Of a stretch of 44,554 nucleotides of DNA, positions 16,472-25,805 are shown in pieces. A program made the position numbers and the translations under genes. This DNA is from Rhodanobacter sp. (lineage in GTDB: Bacteria; Pseudomonadota; Gammaproteobacteria; Xanthomonadales; Rhodanobacteraceae), in contig SCSE01000004.1 in NCBI GenBank assembly GCA_004298015.1, positions 1 through 44,554 on the forward strand. The letters are read 5' to 3'. The number at the start of each line of letters is the position of its first letter. Position 1 is the first letter of the stretch. Below the pieces are notes generated by a model, which saw only the letters and a list, made by a program, of their open reading frames with translations, was not told where the DNA came from and ran no database searches.

Positions 16472-18196
16472 GTGGGTAAACACACCGTCCCCGGCATCGT
16501 TGAGGGACATGAAGTCGCAGCCGCGCAGCTTTCGAAAGCTCCTACCGGTATCACGGGCCTCGACGACCTGACGCTGGGTGGTCTCCCCTGTGGCAGGCCC
16601 ACCTTGCTGTGTGGCTCGGCGGGTTGCGGAAAGACCTTGTTCGCCCTGACCTTCCTGGTCAATGGGGTGGTCGATTTCGGAGAAACAGGCGTTTTCGTCA
16701 GCTTTGAGGAACGCCCCGAGGATCTCGATGCCAATGTGGCGTCCCTGGGTTTCCAGCTCGCCGACCTGGTCGCGGCGGAAAAACTCGTGATCGATCACGT
16801 CCATATCGAACGATCCGAAATCGAGGAAAGCGGCGAGTACGATCTGGAAGGGCTGTTTGTACGCCTGAATTACGCCATCGACAGGGTTGGCGCCAAGCGT
16901 GTGGTGCTCGACACCATCGAAGCCCTCTTTTCCGGCTTCACAGACAGCGCTGTGTTACGCGCCGAACTTCGCCGTCTGTTTGTATGGCTCAAGGAAAAAG
17001 GCGTTACCGCAATCATCACCGGTGAGCGCGGCGAAGGGCAATTGACGCGGTACGGGATCGAGGAGTACGTGTCCGACTGCGTGATCCTGCTGGACAACCG
17101 GGTCGAGGATCAAGTGATGACACGCCGTCTGCGCGTGGTCAAGTATCGCGGTTCTGCCCATGGCACCAACGAGTATCCGTTCCTTATCGATCAGGAGGGA
17201 ATCAGCGTCCTGCCCATCACCTCGGCTGGACTTGAGCATTGCGTCTCCCATGAAGCGGTTCCGACCGGCGTCGCGGGACTGAACGATATGCTCGGAATGA
17301 AGGGGTATTATCGCAGCTCCAGTGTGTTGATTTCGGGCCTGGCCGGCACCGGAAAGTCGACGTTTTCCGCCTCCTTCGTGAACGCAGCGTGCGAACGTGG
17401 AGAAAGATGCCTCTTTTTCGCTTTCGAGGAATCGCCGGACCAGGTCATCCGGAACATGAATTCGGTCGGCATTCAGCTCAAGCGACATGTCGATGCCGGA
17501 CTGCTCAAGTTCGAAGCCGCCCGACCGAGCCTCTACGGGTTCGAGATGCACCTGGCACGGATGAATCGCGATATCGAGCGCTTCAAGCCGGACGCCATTG
17601 TGGTCGATCCGATTTCCGCCTTTCGCGGCCCCTCATCCGAAATACACGCCACACTGGTAAGACTGGCCGACATCTGCAAGAGCCGCGGGATCACCGCGAT
17701 CTTCACCACGCTTTCGTCGCCAGATGATCCTGCGAACGAAAGCCAGCGAAGCGTGTCTTCCTTGATGGACACGTGGATATCATTGGCCGATGTAGAGGCG
17801 AACGGGGAGCGCAATCGCGTTCTGTACCTTCTTAAATCACGTGGCATGGATCATTCCAAGCAACTCCGCGAATATCAGTTGAGCAGCCAGGGCATCCGGC
17901 TGATCGATGTTTATGTCGGGCCAGAGGGCGTTCTTACCGGTACCGCGCGGATAGCGCAGGAGGCAAGAGAACACGATGCTTCGATCCAACGCCAGCAGCT
18001 CACCGCACGCCGCCATCGCGAGATGGTCCGCAAGCGCGAGCTGGTGGAGGCCCGTATTGCCGAAATGCGAACAGAACTGGAGATGGAGGAAAGCGAATTC
18101 CAGACGCTCGTCGACGAGGAAGATACCCGGGAAACGATGCGCAGGTCGGAAAGGGGTGCGATGGGCGCCATTCGAGGTCACCACAGTGATCGATGA
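16472..18196 (+). CDS. kaiC: KaiC-family double-ATPase clock/timer protein
   Basis: This is a 574-residue KaiC with two RecA-like domains. CI has Walker A GSAGCGKT (48-55) and catalytic glutamates in [11 protein letters not shown] has GLAGTGKS (289-296) and [28 protein letters not shown] in CI and [17 protein letters not shown] in CII match the trans-acting basic residues. In CII the autophosphorylation pair of cyanobacterial KaiC (Ser431-Thr432) aligns with Ser429-Ser430 (SVSSLMDT), and Ser424 matches Thr426. The C-terminal ~70 residues are charged and predicted helical ([21 protein letters not shown]), unlike the cyanobacterial KaiA-binding tail. GTG 16472 follows GGAG by 7 nt. It overlaps kaiB1. 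No kaiA is nearby, so any rhythm would be simpler than the cyanobacterial one. Confidence 0.96.
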   Translation: MGKHTVPGIVEGHEVAAAQLSKAPTGITGLDDLTLGGLPCGRPTLLCGSAGCGKTLFALTFLVNGVVDFGETGVFVSFEERPEDLDANVASLGFQLADLVAAEKLVIDHVHIERSEIEESGEYDLEGLFVRLNYAIDRVGAKRVVLDTIEALFSGFTDSAVLRAELRRLFVWLKEKGVTAIITGERGEGQLTRYGIEEYVSDCVILLDNRVEDQVMTRRLRVVKYRGSAHGTNEYPFLIDQEGISVLPITSAGLEHCVSHEAVPTGVAGLNDMLGMKGYYRSSSVLISGLAGTGKSTFSASFVNAACERGERCLFFAFEESPDQVIRNMNSVGIQLKRHVDAGLLKFEAARPSLYGFEMHLARMNRDIERFKPDAIVVDPISAFRGPSSEIHATLVRLADICKSRGITAIFTTLSSPDDPANESQRSVSSLMDTWISLADVEANGERNRVLYLLKSRGMDHSKQLREYQLSSQGIRLIDVYVGPEGVLTGTARIAQEAREHDASIQRQQLTARRHREMVRKRELVEARIAEMRTELEMEESEFQTLVDEEDTRETMRRSERGAMGAIRGHHSDR

Positions 18197-18542
18197 AAGC
18201 GCGAAGAACGACATGACCGAGGGCTCATCCGTGGAGATCGGCCAGGCGGAGCCCGGCGCCTACAATCTGCGCCTTTACGTGGCGGGCCAGACACCGAAGT
18301 CGCTGGCGGCCATAAGCAATCTGAAAGCCATTTGCGAAAACTACCTGACCGGGCGCTACTTCATCGAAGTCATCGACCTCTCTACCACCCCCCAGTTGGC
18401 AGCTGGCGACCAGATCATCGCCCTGCCGACCCTGATACGGCGATTGCCGCCTCCACTCAAGCGTGTCATCGGAGATTTGTCCAACACCGAGCGCGTGCTC
18501 GTGGGCCTGGATATCCGTCCACAAGAAACGACCTCGTCATGA
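18186..18542 (+). CDS. kaiB: KaiB-family protein 1
   Basis: This is a thioredoxin-like partner of KaiC, 118 residues from GTG 18186, which has GAGG 8 nt upstream and overlaps kaiC by 11 bp. ATG 18213 would give 109 residues. The core [54 protein letters not shown] closely follows cyanobacterial KaiB (LYVAGNTPNS, VIDV, LATPTL, RIIGDLSDREKVLIGLD). It keeps the GLD segment around the position linked to KaiB fold switching. The N-terminus carries ~20 extra acidic residues. It sits between kaiC and a second, different kaiB, each joined by short overlaps. Confidence 0.95.
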   Translation: MIDESAKNDMTEGSSVEIGQAEPGAYNLRLYVAGQTPKSLAAISNLKAICENYLTGRYFIEVIDLSTTPQLAAGDQIIALPTLIRRLPPPLKRVIGDLSNTERVLVGLDIRPQETTSS

Positions 18543-18856
18543 CTTCCGACCCGGGCGATGCCAAGCGCATGACGGCTCAATACAGGCTTCGTCTGTTCAT
18601 TTCCGGCTCGACTCCCCGCTCGACTCGAGCTATCGAAAACCTGAGACGCATCTGCGAAGAGCACTTGGAGGGCTGCTACGACCTCGAGATCATCGACGTC
18701 TACGAAAATCCGGAGGCGACCCGTGACCTGCAGGTGATTGCGACGCCCACGCTGATCAAGCTCTTGCCCGAACCATCGCGCCGCACCATCGGTGACATGT
18801 CTGACCGGGATCGCGTGCTGGCGGGGCTCAGCCTGTTGGCGAACGCCCCTCGGTAA
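18539..18856 (+). CDS. KaiB-family protein 2
   Basis: This is a second KaiB paralogue of 105 residues. The core [61 protein letters not shown] fits the KaiB fold, with cis-proline ATPTL as in cyanobacteria. At the C-terminal end it reads GLS where KaiB1 and cyanobacterial KaiB read GLD. ATG 18539 overlaps the stop of kaiB1 (ATGA, 4 bp), which indicates coupled translation. Thirteen bases separate it from the hybrid kinase downstream. The two KaiB proteins are clearly diverged rather than a recent duplication, so they may divide roles between KaiC and the kinase. This is inference. Confidence 0.93.
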   Translation: MTSDPGDAKRMTAQYRLRLFISGSTPRSTRAIENLRRICEEHLEGCYDLEIIDVYENPEATRDLQVIATPTLIKLLPEPSRRTIGDMSDRDRVLAGLSLLANAPR

Positions 18857-18868
18857 GGCAGCGTTTTC

Positions 18869-20956
18869 ATGGCTCAAATCACTCCCCATGACAGCTTTGA
18901 CAGCTTCGACCGCATTGGCGAACTGGAGCAACGGCTTCGGGAAGCCGAGGAAACCCTTGAAGCGATTCGCAACGGAGACGTCGATGCCGTGGTGGTGGGC
19001 GGCACCTCCGGTCAGCAGGTTTACACGCTCGAAAGCGCTGATCGTCCTTATCGCGTTCTGATCGAACAGATGCAGGAAAGCGCTGTAACTCTTGGCTGCG
19101 ACGGTACCATTCTATACTGCAACCAGCGTCTGGCCACGCTGGTTGGCCGGCTTAGAAGCACACTTATCGGACAACATATTCAGGCTTTTCTGGGCTCCCA
19201 CGAGCGCGCTCGCTTCGACGATTTCCTCGCTCTCGATGCCAGCCGTTCGGCAGAATTCAATATGCTACGGCAGGACTCGGTGGAAGTGCCGGTAACGATC
19301 TCCATGGTCGAGCTCGCTGTGGAGCACGAGCAGTCGAGGATCATTTGCTGTGTCGTCACGGATCTAAGCGCCATCCGCAAACGCCGGGACGAACTGGCGA
19401 GTGCCAACATTCTGCTCGCCAACGAGATCGAGGTTCGCACTCGCGCGGAAGCCAGTCTTCAGTTGGCTCTGGATGCCGCGGACATGGGCAACTGGGACCT
19501 CGACCTGATCACTGGCAACCTGACCCGATCCTCCCGCTACAACCAGATTTTCGGGCATTTCAACACCGCGAAAACATGGGATCCGAGCATTACGCTCGCG
19601 CACTTTCTAGCCGCCGATCAGGACGCCGTAACCGAAGCGTTTGCACGGGCCCGACTCACGGGTGTGGTCGATTTCGAAAAGCGCATTCGGCGTCCTACTG
19701 ACAACGCCATTCGTTGGATCCAGGTCAGAGGACTGACTTACTATCGAAACGCCGCCCCCGTGCGCATCGCTGGTGTCGTCTCGGACATTACGGAGCGACG
19801 CTTGCTCGATGAGCAATTGCGGCAAGCCCAGAAAATGGAAGCTATCGGTCAGTTGACCGGGGGCATTGCCCATGACTTCAATAATCTTCTGATGATCATC
19901 GCCGGCAGCCTCGATCTTCTTGAAATCAGAGTAGCCGACAACCCCGGGGCGCAGCTATATCTGACGACGGCGCGCCAAGGCGTGAGCCGCGGAGCCAAAC
20001 TCACCCAACAGTTGCTCGCTTTTTCACGCCGCCAGGATCTCCGTGTCGAAGCGGTGTGCCTTGATCAGCTGATTGCCACCTTCCAGAACCTTCTCGATCG
20101 CGCCATCGGCGAAACCGTCATACTGAATATAGCTCCCGCCGCGGGAAGGTGGCTGTGCCAGACCGACCCCCATCAGTTGGAAACGGCCATTCTCAACCTG
20201 GCTATCAATGCGCGGGATGCCATGCCCCAAGGCGGCACCTTGACCATCGCCACAGAAACGCGAAGTCTCGACCAACGGGAGGGTGCCTTGCTGGGGGGAA
20301 AGGCCGGCGACTATGTCGTGGTTTCCATCACAGATACCGGTACCGGGATGTCGCCGGATATGCTGACGAAAGTCTTCGAGCCGTTTTTCACCACCAAGGA
20401 AATCGGCAAAGGCACCGGTCTGGGACTCAGTCAGGTATATGGTTTTGCCAGACAGTCGGGTGGCTTTGTTTCAATCGCGAGCGTACTCGGCCAGGGGACG
20501 ACGGTCTCCATTCTTCTGCCTCGCGCGATCGAGCAGACCCGGCCACGGGCGGACGATTCCCTACAGGAAGAAGTCAGGGGCTCCGGTACCGTGCTCGTGG
20601 TCGAGGACGATCATGATGTCCGGCAGATCGCCGGCAGCATGCTGCGCAACCTGGGCTATCGTGTGCTGGAGGCGGACAAGGGACGTACCGCCCTGAAAAT
20701 GATCGAACAGCACAGGTCAGTGGACCTGGTGTTCAGCGATGTCATCATGCCAGGTGAAATGAGCGGCTTCGATCTGGCTCGCGCGATCAAGGCCGAGCAT
20801 CCACGAATTCCGATACTGCTGACCTCCGGCTATACCGGGCAACAAGGACCACTCGAGGCAGTGCACGGCGACGCAAAGATTCTACGCAAGCCTTACAGCC
20901 AGATTGACCTGTCGATCGCCGTAAGAGCCGCTCTGCAACCACCTGCCCCGAAGTAA
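18869..20956 (+). CDS. PAS-PAS hybrid histidine kinase of the Kai operon
   Basis: This is a soluble 695-residue hybrid kinase. It has an N-terminal coiled coil ([18 protein letters not shown]), a PAS domain (~60-170), a connecting coiled coil and a second PAS/PAC domain (~190-310, [22 protein letters not shown]). HisKA follows with His335 in [13 protein letters not shown]. The ATPase domain has [24 protein letters not shown] and [13 protein letters not shown]-terminal receiver has [11 protein letters not shown], Asp624 in [13 protein letters not shown] and LRKPY. It starts 12 bp after kaiB2 in the same direction and is presumably the output or input kinase of the KaiBC timer, analogous to a KaiC-associated kinase but not SasA (no KaiB-like N-terminal domain). 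The following lone receiver is a likely partner. Confidence 0.94.
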   Translation: MAQITPHDSFDSFDRIGELEQRLREAEETLEAIRNGDVDAVVVGGTSGQQVYTLESADRPYRVLIEQMQESAVTLGCDGTILYCNQRLATLVGRLRSTLIGQHIQAFLGSHERARFDDFLALDASRSAEFNMLRQDSVEVPVTISMVELAVEHEQSRIICCVVTDLSAIRKRRDELASANILLANEIEVRTRAEASLQLALDAADMGNWDLDLITGNLTRSSRYNQIFGHFNTAKTWDPSITLAHFLAADQDAVTEAFARARLTGVVDFEKRIRRPTDNAIRWIQVRGLTYYRNAAPVRIAGVVSDITERRLLDEQLRQAQKMEAIGQLTGGIAHDFNNLLMIIAGSLDLLEIRVADNPGAQLYLTTARQGVSRGAKLTQQLLAFSRRQDLRVEAVCLDQLIATFQNLLDRAIGETVILNIAPAAGRWLCQTDPHQLETAILNLAINARDAMPQGGTLTIATETRSLDQREGALLGGKAGDYVVVSITDTGTGMSPDMLTKVFEPFFTTKEIGKGTGLGLSQVYGFARQSGGFVSIASVLGQGTTVSILLPRAIEQTRPRADDSLQEEVRGSGTVLVVEDDHDVRQIAGSMLRNLGYRVLEADKGRTALKMIEQHRSVDLVFSDVIMPGEMSGFDLARAIKAEHPRIPILLTSGYTGQQGPLEAVHGDAKILRKPYSQIDLSIAVRAALQPPAPK

Positions 20957-21030
20957 AAGGCCAGTGCCAGCTCTACCCGAGTTGAGCCCAGGAACCATAC
21001 TTCGCAACTCAACCCATAGCGAATTCTATA

Positions 21031-21393
21031 ATGACGACTGAACCCGGGTATTGTGTCCTTGTCGCCGAAGACGAACCCTTGGTCACGATGCTTCTGGAGG
21101 ACCTGCTGTCTGGCGTCGGTTATCGCGTACTGGTCGCGACCCGAATCGCCCAGGCCTTGGACATGGTGGCCGAGCACTCCGTCGACGTTGCCATCCTCGA
21201 CATCAGGTTGGGCCAAGACCACAGTTTCCCTCTCGCCGACGAGTGCCGGCGGCGAGAAATTCCTTTTTTGTTCTCGTCGGGCCACGGCTCGGAGACGCTG
21301 CCAGCGCGTTTCCAGGATACACGCATGTTGTTGAAACCCTACAACATGAAGACGCTCATCGATGCACTGAATGCCTTGTTAGCCACTCGCTGA
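21031..21393 (+). CDS. Single-domain response regulator, end of Kai operon
   Basis: This is a 120-residue receiver without an output domain. It shows LVAEDEPLVTMLLEDLL, phospho-acceptor Asp57 in VAILDIRLG, FLFSSGHGS and Lys102 in MLLKPYNMKTL. It starts 74 bp after the hybrid kinase in the same direction. The sequence resembles the C-terminal receivers of HWE/hybrid kinases more than transcription regulators. It could take phosphate from the kinase's own receiver, or act as a phosphate sink. No terminator is obvious after it. The 288 bp to ssb contain no convincing gene; only a terminator-like hairpin for ssb is seen there. Confidence 0.9.
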   Translation: MTTEPGYCVLVAEDEPLVTMLLEDLLSGVGYRVLVATRIAQALDMVAEHSVDVAILDIRLGQDHSFPLADECRRREIPFLFSSGHGSETLPARFQDTRMLLKPYNMKTLIDALNALLATR

Positions 21394-21621
21394 ACGGCGC
21401 CAGAGGCTACCTGCCGGCTGAGCCAAACGCCGTCACGCCAAGGGTGAAACTCTCGCTGCATGCCAGCCCTTGGGGTCCACCAAGACCAGCCAGAGTTCGT
21501 CACCGTCAAGCACTGCGGAAGCGAATGTCAAACGGTTCTCTGCTTCCCGGGGGGCAAATTGCACGGCACCCTTGGCAGGCCGCCGCCCCTCTAGCCCGCT
21601 GTCAATCATTGGATTGTATCG

Positions 21622-21644
21622 AAAAGGCCATGAAAATCATGACC
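21622..21644 (-). terminator. Possible intrinsic terminator of ssb
   Basis: On the minus strand, GGTCATG pairs with CATGGCC (one G-T wobble) across an ATTTT loop and is followed by TTTT. It lies 38 bp past the ssb stop codon. The stem is short for this GC content, so the call is moderate. An adjacent perfect palindrome GACCTTTAGGTC (21641-21652) overlaps one arm. Confidence 0.4.
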
Positions 21645-21681
21645 TTTAGGTCAAACGCACCAATGTAGTCGATGGTAAAAA

Positions 21682-22182
21682 CTAGAACGGAATATCGTCG
21701 TCGGCAAAGCCATTGTCCGCCGGTGCGGACGCCGGCTGCTGCGCCCCCCCTGCATCGCTGCCGCCCCGGCTCTGGCCACCGTAGTTGCTGCGCTGACCAC
21801 CGCCGGAGGCTGGCTGAGAGCGCTCGCGCGGACCCCCACCGCCTTCGTTGCCACCCAGCATCTGCATTTCGTTGGCGATGATGTCGGTGCTGTAGCGTTC
21901 GATACCGTCCTTGCCGGTGTACTTGTCGGTGCGCAGCGAACCCTCGATATAGACCTGCCGCCCTTTCTTCAGGTAGTCACCGGCGATCTCCGCCAGCCGA
22001 CCGAACATCTTGACCCGGTGCCATTCCGTCTTCTCGACCTTTTCGCCACTCTGCTTGTCGGTCCAGCTTTCCGAGGTTGCAATGTTCAACGTGGTCACGG
22101 CCGTGCCGCCGCCGGTATGACGCATCTCCGGATCCGCGCCAAGGTTGCCGACCAGGATGACTTTGTTGATGCCGCGTGCCAT
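21682..22182 (-). CDS. ssb: Single-stranded DNA-binding protein
   Basis: This is a 166-residue SSB that coats single-stranded DNA during replication and repair. The OB fold starts [19 protein letters not shown] and contains [35 protein letters not shown] and [13 protein letters not shown] Gly/Gln/Ser-rich linker follows, and the conserved acidic tip DDDIPF ends the protein and binds partner enzymes. ATG 22182 has GAGG 7 nt upstream and begins the canonical N-terminus; the frame is open to 22248 but those residues are not SSB-like. It is divergent from the secreted unknown protein at 22429. The intergenic region has a TATGAT on the minus strand (22272-22277) without a good -35. Confidence 0.97.
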   Translation of the reverse strand: MARGINKVILVGNLGADPEMRHTGGGTAVTTLNIATSESWTDKQSGEKVEKTEWHRVKMFGRLAEIAGDYLKKGRQVYIEGSLRTDKYTGKDGIERYSTDIIANEMQMLGGNEGGGGPRERSQPASGGGQRSNYGGQSRGGSDAGGAQQPASAPADNGFADDDIPF

Positions 22183-22428
22183 GTGACTACCTCGCTGTGC
22201 TTGGCCGATGACGCCACCTCGGCCGCTGTTGTCGTGGTCAGCGGCCATGTTGGGCCACCGTCAGGCCCCCTATCATAGCCCGGCTGACCACCCTGCGGCT
22301 CCCGGCCCGGTCAACCGGCAATGCATCCGTTCGCGGACGCTGTCCGTAAATTGTGGGGCAGCCCTTCGCTGCGCGGATGGTCGCGGCGACGTCGCACCAG
22401 CCCTGATGCCACGGGAGACCGCCTCTTG

Positions 22429-23244
22429 ATGCCCAGCACGCCCTTTTACCGCCGTTCATCCGTCGCGCTGACGTTGACCATGGCCTTTGCCTTCGGCAGC
22501 GCGGGTGCCGCGCCTACATCGACCGATGCCGTGCACTACTTCGAAGGCAAGGCGTTCGCCCCCTCGCACGGCCACCTGATGTACCTCGAATCCCACTGGT
22601 TGTACGAGGACCACGGCGATCCTTCGCGACTGGTGCTATATCGCTGCCCCGACGGCAAGCCATTTGCCCGCAAGACGGTCCACGATGATGGCAGCTCAAC
22701 GGCACCCGATTTCGAGCTCGACGATGCCCGCACCGGCTACCGCGAGGGCGTCAGGCAGGTCAACGGCAAGCGCGTCGTATTTGTACGCGACCAGACCGGC
22801 GCCAGGGAACGCTCGGCGATCGTGAAGACATCACCGAACCTGGTCATCGACGCCGGTTTCGATGCCTATATCCGTGACCACTGGAAGGCGCTTGGCGCAA
22901 AAGGCAGCGCTGAAATTCGCTTTCTGGTCCCCAGCCGGCTGAAAACGATGAGATTCAGCGTCAAGCGCATGGCCGACACCCGGGTGAACGGCCGCGCCGC
23001 CCGACAATTTCGCCTTGGCCTGGCCAGCTGGTTCGGTTTCGCGCTCCCACACATCGAAGTGGCCTACGACACCAGGTCGCGTGAGCTGCTGCGATTCGTC
23101 GGCCTGGCCAACATCCGTGGCAACCATGGGGACAACGTGCGTGCCCGCATCGCCTTCGACCCTGCGCTGAAAAAGAATGTGAGTCAGGCCGCACTGGCCA
23201 AGGCTGAACAGGCGCCACTGGACGGGCGGTGTCCGATCCCCTGA
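22429..23244 (+). CDS. Secreted protein of unknown function
   Basis: This is a 271-residue protein with an N-terminal signal peptide (RRSSVALTLTMAFAFGSAGA, cleavage near residue 28), so it is expected in the periplasm. No catalytic motif is recognised. Repeated mixed beta-type segments such as LVLYRCPDGKPFARKTV, RQVNGKRVVFVRDQ, EIRFLVPSRLKTMRFSVKRM and PHIEVAYDTRSRELLRFVGL suggest a beta-rich fold. It has two Cys (RCPDG and DGRCPIP) that could form a disulfide. ATG 22429 lies after GGGAGA; TTG 22426 is an alternative. It is divergent from ssb and ends 23 bp before the convergent DedA-rhodanese gene. No function is proposed. Confidence 0.8.
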   Translation: MPSTPFYRRSSVALTLTMAFAFGSAGAAPTSTDAVHYFEGKAFAPSHGHLMYLESHWLYEDHGDPSRLVLYRCPDGKPFARKTVHDDGSSTAPDFELDDARTGYREGVRQVNGKRVVFVRDQTGARERSAIVKTSPNLVIDAGFDAYIRDHWKALGAKGSAEIRFLVPSRLKTMRFSVKRMADTRVNGRAARQFRLGLASWFGFALPHIEVAYDTRSRELLRFVGLANIRGNHGDNVRARIAFDPALKKNVSQAALAKAEQAPLDGRCPIP

Positions 23245-23267
23245 ATGGCAGGCGCGCGGCCCGGTGC

Positions 23268-24251
23268 TCACGCGGTGGCATTCCCGGAAACCGGGTCGGG
23301 CGCGGGGCGCATCGCTGGCAGATGTTCGACGGAATAGCCCGCCGCGTCCCACGCGTCGAGCCCGCCCAGCAGGGGACGCACCCGTTTGTAGCCGATCGCC
23401 ATCAGCAGCTTGGCCGCCTTGGCCGCGGAAACCTCGTTCGGGCAGGAACAGTAGATCACCAGCTCCCGATCCGCGGGAATGTCCCGGGCCAGATGGTCGA
23501 TATTGCCCAGGTCGGCCAGCAAGGCGCCGGGAATCGATCGCGTATCGAGCAACCGCGAGGCATCGGAACGCACATCGACTACCAGCGGCGACTGCCCGGC
23601 AGCAATCGCCTGGTTCAGCTCGTCGACGCTGATCCGCGCCATCCGCAATGCCACCAGCAAGCGCCTGCGCTGCCACCATTTCGCGGCCACATACAGGGCC
23701 AGCAGGCCGAGCAGCCATTCCAGCGTGAACGTCCCGGCGCTGGACAACATGGCCAGCAAGGGATCGATCTGCGCGGAAAAAACGTAACCGAGAGCGACCG
23801 CCGTACCCGCCCACAGCAACGACCCCAGGCCGTCGAGCAACAGAAAGCCTGGCAGCCGTAAGCCCATCGCACCGACCATCGGTGGCGCCACCGTCGACAA
23901 GCCCGGTACGAATTTCGCGATCAGCAATATCCGCCCGCGCCAGCGCTGAAAGCGCAGCTCGGACTGTTTCACGCACGAATCCGGTGACAGCGAGATGCGG
24001 CAAATCGTGCGCATCACGCCCCGGCCAAACCTCCGCCCGGCCCAGTACCAGAGCAGGTCGCCAAGCAAGCACGCCAGCAACGCCGCGCCCAATACGTAGA
24101 CCACCGGGAGCTGACCGTTCGCCGCCAGTGCACCTGCCACCACCAAGGTCGGAACCGCCGGCACCGGCATCCCGGCCTGCTCCGCCAGGACGTTGAAAAA
24201 CACCAGCAACAGACCGTACTGGGCCATCAACAAGAGAAGTTCATCAGCCAT
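23268..24251 (-). CDS. DedA-family membrane protein fused to a rhodanese domain
   Basis: This is a 327-residue fusion. The N-terminal ~200 residues are a DedA/VTT membrane domain with hydrophobic helices and the motifs NVLAEQAGMPVPAVPTLVVAG, GDLLWYWAGRRFG and IAKFVPGLSTVAPPMVGAMG; the family is linked to undecaprenyl-phosphate or lipid translocation and proton-motive-force homeostasis. The C-terminal ~100 residues are a rhodanese-like domain (PLVVDVRSDASRLLDTRSIPGALL) with Cys in ELVIYCSCPNEVSAAKAAKLL, where the active-site loop reads CSCPNE. ATG 24251 follows GGGG. It is convergent with the secreted unknown gene and follows the MFS gene by 127 bp on the same strand. Similar DedA-rhodanese fusions are known in proteobacteria; the substrate of the rhodanese is not known. 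Confidence 0.92.
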   Translation of the reverse strand: MADELLLLMAQYGLLLVFFNVLAEQAGMPVPAVPTLVVAGALAANGQLPVVYVLGAALLACLLGDLLWYWAGRRFGRGVMRTICRISLSPDSCVKQSELRFQRWRGRILLIAKFVPGLSTVAPPMVGAMGLRLPGFLLLDGLGSLLWAGTAVALGYVFSAQIDPLLAMLSSAGTFTLEWLLGLLALYVAAKWWQRRRLLVALRMARISVDELNQAIAAGQSPLVVDVRSDASRLLDTRSIPGALLADLGNIDHLARDIPADRELVIYCSCPNEVSAAKAAKLLMAIGYKRVRPLLGGLDAWDAAGYSVEHLPAMRPAPDPVSGNATA

Positions 24252-24378
24252 CACAGGACCCCGGAACACGACTCGCATGCATCGTGCAGGATTCTTGATG
24301 GGGGCGGCTCAAGCGCTATTCAAACGTTCGCAAAAGACCCATCCGCCGGGTCGCGGAGCCCGCTAGTGGCAGTCCCGC

Positions 24379-25575
24379 TCAGGCGGCAACCGCCGCTTCG
24401 GCAGCGACCACACGGGAACGCCCCCACAGCAACAGCGGCAACCAAAGAATGATCAGGGCGGCGGCGGCGGCAAATACCGCAGAGAGCCCCACATGCTGCA
24501 GCATCACGCCACCGAGCACGCCACCGACACCCGCGCCGAGAAACTGGCTGGTGGCATAGGCCCCGAGGGCTGCGCCGCGCATGTGGGGGGGCGCCAGCCG
24601 CGACACCAGGCTGGGCAGACTGGCCTCCAGCAGGTTGAACGCACTGAAGAACACGATGGCGGCCAGCCACAGCATCAGATGACCGTGGCTGGCAGCACTG
24701 AAACCAAACAACGCGAGTCCCAATCCAAGCGCGCAGATCAGGATCAGCCGCATGCTGCCGGCAACCGAGGTCACCCGGCGCAGTACGCCGCCCATCACCA
24801 CCGCGGAAATCAGCATCACCGGCAGGTAAAGCTCCCATTGCCGATCGAGCGCGAAGCCGGTATCGCGGATCAGCATCAACGGCAAGGCGACGAAGGCCGC
24901 GGTCAGCATGGTGTGCATCATGAAGACTGATACGTTCAATACCATCAACTGCGGCTTTATCAGCATCCGCAACACCGCACCCGGCCGCGCCGAGTCCGGA
25001 GCGGTTCGCTGGGTCGGTCGTGGTACCAGCATCCAGAGCAGGCCGATCGCCGCCAACGCCAGCAGTGCGGTCAGGCCGAACAAGCCGGACAAACCGGAAA
25101 TCTCCGCCAGCGGTGCGCTGAGAATGATCGCCAGCACAAAGGCCAGGCCGATGCTGACCCCGATGATCCCCATCACCTTGCTGCGATTGTCGTCGCGCGA
25201 GTGATCGGCAGCCAGCGCCTGGCTGGCCCCGGACACCGCACCCATACCCTGCAACACACGCCCGACGATGATCCCGCCGATGCCATGCGCCATCGCCGCC
25301 ACCACGCTGCCTACCACAAAGATCAACAGCCCGACGGTAATCGTCAGATGCCGACCGATACGATCGGACAACAGCCCCACCGGTACTTGCAGCAAGGCCT
25401 GGGCAAACCCGTAGATACCGATCGCCAGCCCCACCAGCAGCGGTGTCGCTCCCGGCAGGTGGATCGCGTAAGCGGTAAACACCGGCATGATCAGGAACAA
25501 GCCGAACATGCGCAGGCCGACGACACTGGACAACGCAAAAGCCGTGTTCAATTCACGCTTGCTGAGTTTGCTCAC
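24379..25575 (-). CDS. MFS transporter, YajR/DHA1 type
   Basis: This is a 398-residue twelve-helix transporter. The N-terminus SKLSKRELNTAFALSSVVGLRMFG, then FLIMPVF, GLLSDRIGRHLTITVG (the loop 2-3 MFS signature) and GRVLQGMGAVSGASQALAAD identify the DHA1 branch close to YajR. It lacks YajR's C-terminal cytoplasmic domain. GTG 25575 is chosen because AGGTGG lies upstream; the frame is open to 25641 with unrelated residues. It is divergent from the polyprenyl synthase gene across 230 bp. Drug or metabolite export is the family expectation; the substrate is unknown. Confidence 0.9.
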   Translation of the reverse strand: MSKLSKRELNTAFALSSVVGLRMFGLFLIMPVFTAYAIHLPGATPLLVGLAIGIYGFAQALLQVPVGLLSDRIGRHLTITVGLLIFVVGSVVAAMAHGIGGIIVGRVLQGMGAVSGASQALAADHSRDDNRSKVMGIIGVSIGLAFVLAIILSAPLAEISGLSGLFGLTALLALAAIGLLWMLVPRPTQRTAPDSARPGAVLRMLIKPQLMVLNVSVFMMHTMLTAAFVALPLMLIRDTGFALDRQWELYLPVMLISAVVMGGVLRRVTSVAGSMRLILICALGLGLALFGFSAASHGHLMLWLAAIVFFSAFNLLEASLPSLVSRLAPPHMRGAALGAYATSQFLGAGVGGVLGGVMLQHVGLSAVFAAAAALIILWLPLLLWGRSRVVAAEAAVAA

Positions 25576-25749
25576 GACTGCTGACCACCTGGATGACGAC
25601 GGGAGTCGTCGATTATAGGCATGTCGATGCACAAACCCCATGCGTCACGACGTCACGACGACCGTCACGGGGCTCGACGCTCAGCCTGTACAAGACCAGG
25701 CACGGCACCCCCGCCATCGATCTTGCCCGGCGATCAGGGAACCTCAGCC

Positions 25750-25778
25750 TCACGCGCCAGCGACAACCCCCTATAATC
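25750..25778 (+). promoter_or_regulatory. Probable sigma-70 promoter of the polyprenyl synthase gene
   Basis: A consensus -10 TATAAT (25773-25778) lies 27 bp before the ATG at 25806, with only a weak -35 (CTCACG, 25750-25755) at 17-bp spacing. The rest of the 230-bp divergent region contains a short hairpin (GACGAC/GTCGTC, 25595-25610) near the MFS start and a run of CGTCACGA-like repeats around 25641. Confidence 0.5.
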
Positions 25779-25805
25779 ACCCCACATGTCCCTACCAAGC
25801 ACCAC

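Noticed and set aside
25630..25675. CGTCACGA-like direct repeats near the polyprenyl synthase promoter
   Set aside because: Only two or three irregular copies are present; too short and degenerate to call a CRISPR or a clear operator.
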